Assembly (NCBI RefSeq): GCF_002196515.1
Contig: NZ_CP018835.1
Coordinates: forward strand, 2,480,001 to 2,544,000
Length of the DNA: 64,000 bases
Reading direction: 5' to 3'
Source of the DNA: Vibrio gazogenes
Lineage (GTDB): Bacteria > Pseudomonadota > Gammaproteobacteria > Enterobacterales > Vibrionaceae
Shown: positions 41,030-48,959 of the stretch, one piece after another
Layout of the letters: every line of letters begins with the position of its first letter
Numbering within the stretch: position 1 is the first letter of the stretch
Translations under genes and position numbers: made by a program
Notes under the pieces: generated by a model
What the model was told of the DNA's origin: nothing
Databases searched by the model: none
What the model saw: only the letters and a program-made list of their open reading frames with translations

Positions 41030-41644
41030 TTAGTCTCTGGACCACTCATATTCGCAGGCATCGAAGTGTTTTTTCGTACAGAAATAGTGCTTATTTTTCT
41101 GAATGAACTGGTCTTTTTTCAGAAATGCCAATGCCCAGTTGCGGGGCTGAAAAGTGATCGACTGCTGATTGAAGGTGATGGATAACGGCTGAGGTGTCGT
41201 CATGACCAGGCGAAAAGAGAGTTCACTGCCATTTTCATCGCAGATGAGTGGGTATTGTTGTGGCCCTTTGTCACGATGGACGGTGACAGTATACGTTTGA
41301 TCTGGCGTGCATGAGCGCTGGAAGATCGTGAACAGATCAAAGCGGTTGTCCAGCGTCAGAGAGGTAAAGAGAACGGCTTGCTGAAAAGGATAAACACGGC
41401 GAAACAGTAACTGATGGGTATCCGAGGTTCGTGTGACCTGCACACCGCCGATATCGTACCATTCCCAGTCCATTTCTTTATTCTGAAATGTCAGCAGATA
41501 ATGAGACGTCAGCCAAAGACCAATCGAGATCATCAGCAGAAACAGCAGGACAATTTTCGTGCTTGTCGCACGCAGCAGGGATTTTACATTGATCATATCA
41601 GTTGTGATTTTATCCTGTACTCGTTCACCGTGAACATTCAGCAT
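41030..41644 (-). CDS. Unknown membrane-anchored protein between nadC and pilA
   Basis: I do not recognise this 204-residue protein. One membrane helix (about 30-50, KIVLLFLLMISIGLWLTSHY) is followed by a soluble, probably periplasmic domain of some 150 residues with four cysteines (RSCTP, LICDE, YFCTK, DACEY), a pattern fit for two disulfides. It is rich in aromatic and polar residues and has no motif I can name. The start may be ATG 41644, which sits in a small hairpin loop, or ATG 41596; neither has a good ribosome site. Codon use is like its neighbours. Confidence 0.65.
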   Translation of the reverse strand: MLNVHGERVQDKITTDMINVKSLLRATSTKIVLLFLLMISIGLWLTSHYLLTFQNKEMDWEWYDIGGVQVTRTSDTHQLLFRRVYPFQQAVLFTSLTLDNRFDLFTIFQRSCTPDQTYTVTVHRDKGPQQYPLICDENGSELSFRLVMTTPQPLSITFNQQSITFQPRNWALAFLKKDQFIQKNKHYFCTKKHFDACEYEWSRD

Positions 41645-41747
41645 TCTGAATGAATAGACACAATCCGTGTGTCAGTGTTCAGAACTTTTTATCTTTTCCT
41701 GCATGCTTGATGAACTTGAAGGGATATATACAGGGTACCGTCTCTTG

Positions 41748-42668
<921 letters not shown>

Positions 42669-42783
42669 TTAGTGATATAGATGCGGCATCATACGATGAC
42701 CGGATGTGAAATTCAGCCATTGTGTTCGAATTTTCCGGTAATTTGCGTAAAATTCGAAACAAAAGCAGTGAGAGGATGCAGGA

Positions 42784-43329
42784 ATGATCGATCCGAATGG
42801 ATGGTACGATAAAGCTCAGCAAGTGATTTCTCCGTTTTATGACCAACGGGAAAGCCCTGAGGATATATCCTTGTTGGTGATCCACAATATCACACTACCA
42901 CCGGGGCAATTTGGCGGGCCTTACATCGAGCAGCTTTTTCAGGGCAAACTACAGGCAGAACAACATCCCTTCTTTCAAGTTGTTGCTGATTTTCGGGTGT
43001 CTGCGCATTGTCTGATTCGACGTGACGGCCATGTGATTCAGTTTGTTTCTTTTCTGGATCGAGCCTGGCATGCTGGTGCATCTTCGTTTGCCGGACGGGC
43101 TCGCTGCAACGATTATTCGATTGGTATTGAGTTGGAAGGTACCGAATTTACCGCTTATACCGATGCGCAGTACCAGTCTCTGGCAACGTTAACCCAAGCC
43201 ATCCTAGCGCGCTATCCGCAGATCTCCCAGCAACGTATTACCGGTCATCAGTATATTGCACCGCTACGCAAAACAGATCCGGGGTTAACTTTTGATTGGC
43301 GTCGCTATCGACACATGCTGAAAAAATAA
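42784..43329 (+). CDS. ampD: 1,6-anhydro-N-acetylmuramyl-L-alanine amidase AmpD
   Basis: Cytoplasmic zinc amidase of cell-wall recycling that cleaves anhydro-muropeptides; its loss can derepress ampC-type beta-lactamases where AmpR is present. The zinc ligands are His in LLVIHNITLPPG, and His and Asp in ITGHQYIAPLRKTDPGLTFD. The GIELEGTEFTAYTDAQY stretch is typical. The 181 residues match E. coli (183). AGAGGATGCAGGA precedes the ATG. Confidence 0.94.
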   Translation: MIDPNGWYDKAQQVISPFYDQRESPEDISLLVIHNITLPPGQFGGPYIEQLFQGKLQAEQHPFFQVVADFRVSAHCLIRRDGHVIQFVSFLDRAWHAGASSFAGRARCNDYSIGIELEGTEFTAYTDAQYQSLATLTQAILARYPQISQQRITGHQYIAPLRKTDPGLTFDWRRYRHMLKK

Positions 43330-43352
43330 TGTCAGTGATATGCTGAGATGAA

Positions 43353-43378
43353 GATGATACGCCCTAAAGCGCATCATG
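43353..43378. terminator. Weak hairpin between ampD and fldB
   Basis: ATGAT-A-CGC / GCG-C-ATCAT at 43354-43362 and 43369-43377, nine positions with one mismatch. It lies between convergent genes, partly in the fldB end, and has no T-run. Confidence 0.3.
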
Positions 43379-43882
43379 ATATTCAACAAGTATTTGTTCA
43401 CACCAGTTTGCGATGCGCTCGTCGCTCAGTTCGTATTGAGAGTCTTCGTCCAGCGCGAGACCGACAAAATAGCGGCCATCTTCAGTCAGTGCTTTCGATG
43501 CATCGAAGTTGTAGCCTTCGTTCGGCCAATATCCAATAAAATGGACGCCGCATTGTTGTAGTTCATCATGAAGCAATCCCATGGCATCGAGATACCATTC
43601 ACCATAGCCTTCTTGATCCCCCAGTCCATAGAGCGCAATATACTTTCCGGCCAGATTCGGCTGTTGAATGTGATCCCAGATTGCTTGCCAATCTTCCTGA
43701 ATTTCACCGAAATCCCAAGTCGAGATCCCGAGGATCAGCAGATCGTAGTCTTGCATTCGCGTTAAAGGGATATCTTTCACGTTGTGTACATCGACGATGT
43801 CTTCACCGATCATCGTGCGAATTTTTTCGGCTGCTATTTCGGTGTAACAGGTGGTGGAACCGTAGAAAAGACCAATCTTCAT
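43364..43882 (-). CDS. fldB: Flavodoxin FldB
   Basis: FMN-binding electron carrier. The 172 residues have the phosphate loop [18 protein letters not shown], the isoalloxazine loops [18 protein letters not shown] and [19 protein letters not shown], all typical of long-chain flavodoxins. Its place beside xerD-dsbC-recJ matches E. coli fldB rather than fldA. It is divergent from xerD. A duplicated 17-base block lies right before its start codon. Confidence 0.9.
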   Translation of the reverse strand: MKIGLFYGSTTCYTEIAAEKIRTMIGEDIVDVHNVKDIPLTRMQDYDLLILGISTWDFGEIQEDWQAIWDHIQQPNLAGKYIALYGLGDQEGYGEWYLDAMGLLHDELQQCGVHFIGYWPNEGYNFDASKALTEDGRYFVGLALDEDSQYELSDERIANWCEQILVEYHDAL

Positions 43883-43884
43883 AA

Positions 43885-43918
43885 CAATTATTCCAGCAAA
43901 TCAATTATTCCAGCAAAT
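43885..43918. repeat. Perfect 17-bp tandem duplication upstream of fldB
   Basis: CAATTATTCCAGCAAAT occurs twice in a row at 43885-43901 and 43902-43918, starting three bases before the fldB start codon. On the minus strand each copy carries TGGAA, which serves as a weak ribosome site, so the duplication doubles the leader. Confidence 0.9.
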
Positions 43919-44082
43919 CAATGTATGCCAACGTGCTCAAGGTTGTCGGATTCTAACGCTATCCCCCGACGAGCTCAAGATGAGTGATTCGCGATAAAAT
44001 TGATCTGTTTTTGGTGATGTTTCTTCTGTCGGAAGATGATTCTATGGTATTAAGGGCAGTTGAAATGAAAGTGAGGTTGATA

Positions 44083-44991
44083 GTGTCTGAGATTTTTGCT
44101 GCTGATCAGCGCTGGGTTGAACAGTTTTTGGATGCGATGTGGATGGAGCGTGGTTTATCGGAAAACACGTTGGCATCTTATCGTCATGATTTGGAAAAAC
44201 TGTTGCGTTGGATGCAGCGTCACGACTATCGACTTGCGTCCGTTCTGACGCCTGAACTACAGGCGTTTCAAGCTTGGCTGGTGGATGAAAATTATAAACA
44301 GACATCCCGAGCCAGAATGCTTTCTGCGATTCGTCGTTTATTTCAATATTTGAATCGTGAAAAGATCAGAACGGATGATCCGAGCGCTTTGCTGGTGACA
44401 CCCAAGTTACCGAAACGCTTACCGAAGGATTTGAGTGAAGCTCAGGTGGAAGCATTACTGGATGCCCCAAATCCTGACGATCCCGTCGAGTTACGTGATA
44501 AAGCCATGCTGGAGTTGTTGTATGCGACTGGATTACGGGTCACGGAACTCGTCACGCTGACGATGGAGAATATTAGTCTGAGGCAGGGGGTGGTCAGAGT
44601 ATTCGGTAAAGGTGGCAAAGAAAGGCTGGTACCGATGGGCGAAAATGCTATTGAGTGGATTCAGACATTCTTGCAGCAAGGGAGAGGCATTTTGTTGGGT
44701 GAGCATTCATCTGATGTCTTGTTTCCTAGCCGCAGGGCCCGTCAGATGACGCGTCAGACATTTTGGTACCGGATTAAATATTACGCAGTTCAGGCAGGTA
44801 TCGATACGGACATGTTATCGCCCCATGTGCTACGGCATGCATTTGCAACTCATTTACTGAACTATGGTGCAGATCTCAGGGTCGTACAGATGTTGTTGGG
44901 GCATAGTGACTTATCGACAACGCAAATTTATACTCATGTGGCGACTGAAAGATTAAAACAGCTCCACAACGAACATCATCCAAGGGCTTAA
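44083..44991 (+). CDS. xerD: Site-specific tyrosine recombinase XerD
   Basis: Resolves chromosome dimers at dif with XerC and FtsK; in vibrios also the target of dif-integrating phages. The N-terminal SAM-like domain (VEQFLDAMWMERGLSENTL) is followed by the catalytic domain with Arg in ATGLRVTELV, the HxLR pair in SPHVLRHAFATHLL, His in LLGHSDLSTTQ and the nucleophile Tyr in IYTHVATERL. The open frame starts at 43984, but GTG 44083 has GAGG seven bases upstream and gives 302 residues, the family length. Confidence 0.94.
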   Translation: MSEIFAADQRWVEQFLDAMWMERGLSENTLASYRHDLEKLLRWMQRHDYRLASVLTPELQAFQAWLVDENYKQTSRARMLSAIRRLFQYLNREKIRTDDPSALLVTPKLPKRLPKDLSEAQVEALLDAPNPDDPVELRDKAMLELLYATGLRVTELVTLTMENISLRQGVVRVFGKGGKERLVPMGENAIEWIQTFLQQGRGILLGEHSSDVLFPSRRARQMTRQTFWYRIKYYAVQAGIDTDMLSPHVLRHAFATHLLNYGADLRVVQMLLGHSDLSTTQIYTHVATERLKQLHNEHHPRA

Positions 44992-45002
44992 GTAAGGTGA
45001 CA

Positions 45003-45740
45003 ATGATGCGCGCAATCCGCGAATTAGTTTTATTAGGTTTAGTATTTTTCTCTCTGGCAGCGTCAGCCGCTGATTCATTTGATAAACAGGCATTAATGCA
45101 GCGATTCCAGTCGTTGGGATTGAGTGTGAAGGACATTGTCCCTGCTGATGTTGATGGTCTGGTCGAAGTTCAAACCACCAATGGTGTGCTGTTTGCTTCT
45201 CCCAAAGGGGATTATTTCATCGCCGGAACCCTGTATAAAATGAAAGGCAACGGTCAGTATGAAGATGTGATTGCAAAACGTCAGGCACCGATTAATGCCA
45301 AACGAATTGAACAAATGAAAGATCAGATGATCGTGTATAAAGCTGATCATGAAAAATATGTGGTCACGGTATTTACGGATATTACCTGTGGTTATTGCAT
45401 CCGTCTGCACAGTCAGTTGAAAGCGTATAATGATTTAGGGATCACGATCCGTTATCTGGCGTTCCCGCGTCAAGGACCGAGCGGACAGGTTGCCGAGCAA
45501 ATGGCTGCAATCTGGTGTGCCGATGATCCGGCGAAAGCACTGAATAATGCCAAAATCAATCGCGACATTGCGAAGCCAGAAGGTGATATAGGCAAGTGTA
45601 AACAGGAAGTCGCCAATCATTATCAGCTTGGCCGGGAATTGGGCATTAGCGGGACACCAGCAATTTTCCTACCGAACGGAGAGATGATCGGTGGCTACTT
45701 ACCGCCAGAGAAATTACTTGAGCATTTAAAAGCGATCTAA
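45003..45740 (+). CDS. dsbC: Thiol:disulfide interchange protein DsbC
   Basis: Periplasmic disulfide isomerase. A signal peptide (MRAIRELVLLGLVFFSLAASA, cut before ADSFDK) is followed by the dimerisation domain and a thioredoxin domain with the active site CGYC in TDITCGYCIRLHS and the cis-Pro loop GISGTPAIFLPNG. A second Cys pair (IWCADD and GKCKQE) matches the structural disulfide. I chose ATG 45003, six bases after AAGG, giving 245 residues. It follows xerD by 11 bases, as in the conserved xerD-dsbC-recJ order. Confidence 0.94.
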   Translation: MMRAIRELVLLGLVFFSLAASAADSFDKQALMQRFQSLGLSVKDIVPADVDGLVEVQTTNGVLFASPKGDYFIAGTLYKMKGNGQYEDVIAKRQAPINAKRIEQMKDQMIVYKADHEKYVVTVFTDITCGYCIRLHSQLKAYNDLGITIRYLAFPRQGPSGQVAEQMAAIWCADDPAKALNNAKINRDIAKPEGDIGKCKQEVANHYQLGRELGISGTPAIFLPNGEMIGGYLPPEKLLEHLKAI

Positions 45741-45772
45741 ACGATACAAGTGCTCCTCCGCACAGACCGATT

Positions 45773-45797
45773 TGGCCCGAGCTTGTTCGGGCCATTT
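45773..45797 (+). terminator. Terminator hairpin after dsbC
   Basis: Perfect stem TGGCCCGA (45773-45780) / TCGGGCCA (45787-45794) with a GCTTGT loop, followed by TTTATA. Confidence 0.65.
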
Positions 45798-45850
45798 ATA
45801 CCCAAGTAACCTCAAGATGCAGGATTCAGAGTGTCTTCAATCGGCGTCAT
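45798..45850. repeat. Possible dispersed intergenic repeat
   Basis: The segment ATACCCAAGTAACCTCAAGA and the bases that follow (GCAGGATTC) resemble a sequence I recall as recurring between genes in Vibrio genomes. The memory is not backed by a search, and only one copy is in this window. Confidence 0.3.
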
Positions 45851-46063
45851 TCAAGGAAAATGTCGGCAGGAATGGCCTTCCCATTTCAATGGCATTTATA
45901 TTTCTCAGGCGATTCACTTTTCAGTCTATTGAGTTCTCTGGTTATTTATGGCTTAGGCCATGGATATTCGTCGGGAGAACGATGGTCTGAACCGATCCTT
46001 TGTCAGCATGGTATGATCTGTGTATCCGAATCATCTTGTCGTGAACAATGATTGAAGAGAAAA

Positions 46064-47803
46064 ATGATTGAAGTAAAAAGAAGACCTGTCGCTGATATTT
46101 CCTTGTTACCGGATAGCATTCCTCCGATTCTGAGACGTTTGTATATTGGGCGTGGTGTCCAGCATGTCAGCCAATTGGAGAAGAGTGCTAAATCTTTACA
46201 CAGTTACCAGTTGCTTGACGGAATTGAGCGGGCGGTTGCCATTCTGTTTGATGCCATACAGCGTCAGCAACGAATCATCGTTGTCGGTGATTTCGATGCT
46301 GATGGTGCAACCAGCTCGGCATTATCGGTCTTGGCACTGCGGATGATGGGAAGTCATCGGGTCGATTATCTGGTGCCGAATCGTTTTGATGATGGGTATG
46401 GTTTGAGTCCGGAGGTTGTTGATCAGGCATTGGCGATGAATGCTGAAGTGATCATGACGGTTGATAATGGGGTTTCTTCGATTGAAGGGGTTCGTTATGC
46501 CAAGCAGCAGGGATTGACGGTGATCGTGACTGACCATCACCTGCCGGGTCATGTGTTGCCTGAAGCGGATGCGATGGTGAATCCAAATTTACCCAGTTGC
46601 CCGTTCCCTTCAAAAGCATTGGCGGGTGTCGGGGTGGCTTTCTATCTCATGATGGCGCTTTGTGTTGCCATGCGTGGGCAAAATTGGTTTGGGCAGCAAG
46701 GTATACCGGAACCGAAATTAATGGAATTGCTGGATTTGGTCGCACTGGGAACCGTCGCTGATGTGGTGCCGCTCGATGAGAATAATCGTGTGTTGGTCCA
46801 TCAAGGCCTTCAACGGATTCGGGCCGGGCATGTGCGACCCGGAATTCAGGCGCTCATCGAAGTTGCTAAACGAGACGCTCGTCATCTGGTTGCTGCTGAT
46901 TTCGGCTTCGCTTTAGGGCCGAGAATCAATGCCGCAGGTCGGCTGGATGACATGTCCTTCGGTGTTGAACTGTTGTTGTGTGACAATATTCATGCTGCAC
47001 GGAGAATGGCCAGTGAATTGGATGCGCTGAATCAGACTCGTAAAGAGATCGAGTCGGGAATGAAACAAGAAGCGATGGCATTTTGCGAGCGACTGAAATT
47101 AGGGGAGGGCAGTGAACTCCCTTTCGGTATCGCATTATTTCAACGAGACTGGCATCAAGGCGTGATCGGGATTCTGGCCTCTCGAATCAAGGATTCTTAT
47201 CATCGGCCAGTCATTGCTTTTGCGGATGCCGGAGACGGTTTACTCAAAGGATCTTGTCGCTCAATCCCCGGTCTGCACATGCGTGATACGCTGGACTTAA
47301 TCGATACCCGGCATCCCGGTTTGATCCTGAAATTTGGCGGACATGCCATGGCTGCAGGGCTGTCAATCAAAGCCAGTGACTTTGAACATTTCTCTTGCCA
47401 GTTTGATCGGGTGGTTCGCGATAACCTTGACGAATCAGCACTTAAAGGCGTGCTTTTGTCTGACGGAGAACTGCTGCCAGAGGAGTTTTCTATGTATACC
47501 GCGGAAACGATCAGAGCCGGTGGTCCGTGGGGACAAGCATTTCCTGAGCCACTATTTGATGGTGAATTTAAAGTGCTGGATCAGAAATTGGTCGCAGAAA
47601 AGCATTTGAAACTCATGCTTGAGCCGATTTATCTGGGACATACCACGCATAAAATGATCGATGCGATTGCATTCAATGTCGATGTTCGCCGTTGGCCAGA
47701 TCGATCCGTCAAAACCGTGCATATCGTTTATAAACTGGATATTAATGAGTTTCGTGGTAATCAGTCGTTACAGCTGATTGTCGATCATATTGAAGCTCGT
47801 TAG
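46064..47803 (+). CDS. recJ: Single-stranded-DNA-specific 5'-3' exonuclease RecJ
   Basis: Exonuclease of mismatch repair, base excision and RecF-pathway recombination. The DHH motifs are VVGDFDADGATSSAL, MTVDNGVSS and IVTDHHLPG, then LVALGTVADVVPLDE; the DHHA1 part shows LKFGGHAMAAGLSI. I chose ATG 46064, giving MIEVKRRP and 579 residues (E. coli 577), with AAGAGA just upstream; a TTG at 46052 is also in frame. It follows dsbC after a 320-base gap, so it probably has its own promoter. Confidence 0.94.
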   Translation: MIEVKRRPVADISLLPDSIPPILRRLYIGRGVQHVSQLEKSAKSLHSYQLLDGIERAVAILFDAIQRQQRIIVVGDFDADGATSSALSVLALRMMGSHRVDYLVPNRFDDGYGLSPEVVDQALAMNAEVIMTVDNGVSSIEGVRYAKQQGLTVIVTDHHLPGHVLPEADAMVNPNLPSCPFPSKALAGVGVAFYLMMALCVAMRGQNWFGQQGIPEPKLMELLDLVALGTVADVVPLDENNRVLVHQGLQRIRAGHVRPGIQALIEVAKRDARHLVAADFGFALGPRINAAGRLDDMSFGVELLLCDNIHAARRMASELDALNQTRKEIESGMKQEAMAFCERLKLGEGSELPFGIALFQRDWHQGVIGILASRIKDSYHRPVIAFADAGDGLLKGSCRSIPGLHMRDTLDLIDTRHPGLILKFGGHAMAAGLSIKASDFEHFSCQFDRVVRDNLDESALKGVLLSDGELLPEEFSMYTAETIRAGGPWGQAFPEPLFDGEFKVLDQKLVAEKHLKLMLEPIYLGHTTHKMIDAIAFNVDVRRWPDRSVKTVHIVYKLDINEFRGNQSLQLIVDHIEAR

Positions 47804-47826
47804 TGTGTCTGTTTCCCTTCTTATGA

Positions 47827-47850
47827 GATGATTTCGCTTGCGGAATCATC
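47827..47850 (+). terminator. Hairpin after recJ
   Basis: GATGATTTCG (47827-47836) pairs with CGGAATCATC (47841-47850) with one G-U pair and a CTTG loop; TTCATTT follows. It lies 24 bases after the recJ stop. Confidence 0.5.
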
Positions 47851-48067
47851 TTCATTTCCTCTTCACGTTTTCCGGATAATCTGGGTGCTGATCGCCGCAT
47901 CTCATTGGTCAGTTCTGATGAATTTATCACCGTATGTCACTCTGTTTATTAGCAATTATGAATGAATATTGTTGCTAGTATGTTTAATTGTGATGGGTTC
48001 CATGATTTGGGTCAAATTTTATCTGGACAGGCAACTTTTGAATATGTTAATTTCTGCACCAGTTGGG

Positions 48068-48084
48068 AATTGGTATTACCAATT
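48068..48084 (+). promoter_or_regulatory. PdhR operator
   Basis: AATTGGTATTACCAATT is a perfect palindrome with a three-base centre and fits the known PdhR site (ATTGGT-N3-ACCAAT). It overlaps the -35 box of the predicted pdhR promoter, so the regulator would repress its own operon until pyruvate binds. Confidence 0.85.
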
Positions 48085-48111
48085 GACTAGATGAAAATAT
48101 AACAATATAGC
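48083..48111 (+). promoter_or_regulatory. Predicted pdhR-aceEF promoter
   Basis: TTGACT, a 17-base spacer and TATAGC, with the PdhR operator covering the -35 box. The start point would lie a few bases before the pdhR start codon at 48124, giving a very short leader. Confidence 0.5.
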
Positions 48112-48123
48112 AGAACAAAAAGT

Positions 48124-48894
48124 ATGGCCTATCAAAGGATTCGTCAGCCAAAACTTGCCGATGTGATAGAGCAAGAATTAGAGCGGCTGATTGTGGAAGG
48201 AATATTGGCGCCTGGGCAGCAACTTCCTCCTGAGCGAGAACTAGCCCGACAGTTTGATGTATCCCGTCCATCCGTCCGAGAAGCCATTCAGCGGCTTGAA
48301 GCGAAACGTTTGTTGACTCGTCGCCATGGCGGAGGAACATTTGTGACTGCCAGTATAGGGACAAGTTTCTCGGATCCTTTACTCGATTTATTATCTAGCC
48401 ATTCTGAAACTCAATTAGATTTACTTGAAGCCCGCCATGCTCTGGAAGGGATATCAGCTTATTTTGCAGCTCTGCGTGGTACAGAAGAAGATTTTGTGCG
48501 AATTCAGGCCTGTCTGGATAAAATCAGCGAAAAACAAGCAGAAAAAAATATCGCAGAAGAATCATCCAGTGTTGTCGAATTTTTAATTGCACTGACCGAA
48601 GCTGCACATAATGTGGTTTTGCTACATATCGTTCGTAGTCTGGCGCCGCTGCTTGAGCAAAATGTATTACAGAATTTTAAATTATTACACCGCCGCCCTG
48701 AAGTGGTGGAGAAAGTGAGTAAACATAGGGCAAGTATCGTAGATGCTATCGTTTCCGGGGAACCTGAAAAAGCTCGTGAAATGTCGCATTCTCACCTCGC
48801 CTATATTGAAGAAACACTGCTGGACCTTACGCGTGAACAGACTCGACGAGAACGTTCGTTACGTCGGATTCAGCAAGGTAATAAGTCTAACTGA
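48124..48894 (+). CDS. pdhR: Pyruvate dehydrogenase complex repressor PdhR
   Basis: GntR-family (FadR subfamily) transcription repressor that releases DNA when pyruvate binds. The 256 residues have an N-terminal winged helix ([20 protein letters not shown] and [20 protein letters not shown]) and a C-terminal helical FCD ligand domain ([18 protein letters not shown]). It is the first gene of pdhR-aceE-aceF and has its own operator upstream. Confidence 0.94.
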   Translation: MAYQRIRQPKLADVIEQELERLIVEGILAPGQQLPPERELARQFDVSRPSVREAIQRLEAKRLLTRRHGGGTFVTASIGTSFSDPLLDLLSSHSETQLDLLEARHALEGISAYFAALRGTEEDFVRIQACLDKISEKQAEKNIAEESSSVVEFLIALTEAAHNVVLLHIVRSLAPLLEQNVLQNFKLLHRRPEVVEKVSKHRASIVDAIVSGEPEKAREMSHSHLAYIEETLLDLTREQTRRERSLRRIQQGNKSN

Positions 48895-48959
48895 CTACCT
48901 TAGTCAAATGGTCTTTATTACTGATTTGTTTTGATCAAACCAACAAAAGGAAAGATCGC

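Larger units (their letters stand above)
45741..46063. other. dsbC-recJ intergenic region
   Basis: 323 bases holding the dsbC terminator, then a segment with the look of a dispersed Vibrio intergenic repeat (45798 on) and some 200 bases of AT-rich sequence before recJ. Two overlapping open frames here (starting at 45772 and 45860) have no ribosome site and no recognisable protein. Confidence 0.5.
47804..48123. other. recJ-pdhR intergenic region
   Basis: 320 bases containing a hairpin after recJ (47827-47850), an AT-rich stretch, and the pdhR operator and promoter (48068-48111). No small gene was found. Confidence 0.6.

Noticed and set aside
45772..46051. Two overlapping frames between dsbC and recJ
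   Set aside because: They lie over the terminator and the possible dispersed repeat, lack ribosome sites and show no protein-like conservation that I recognise.
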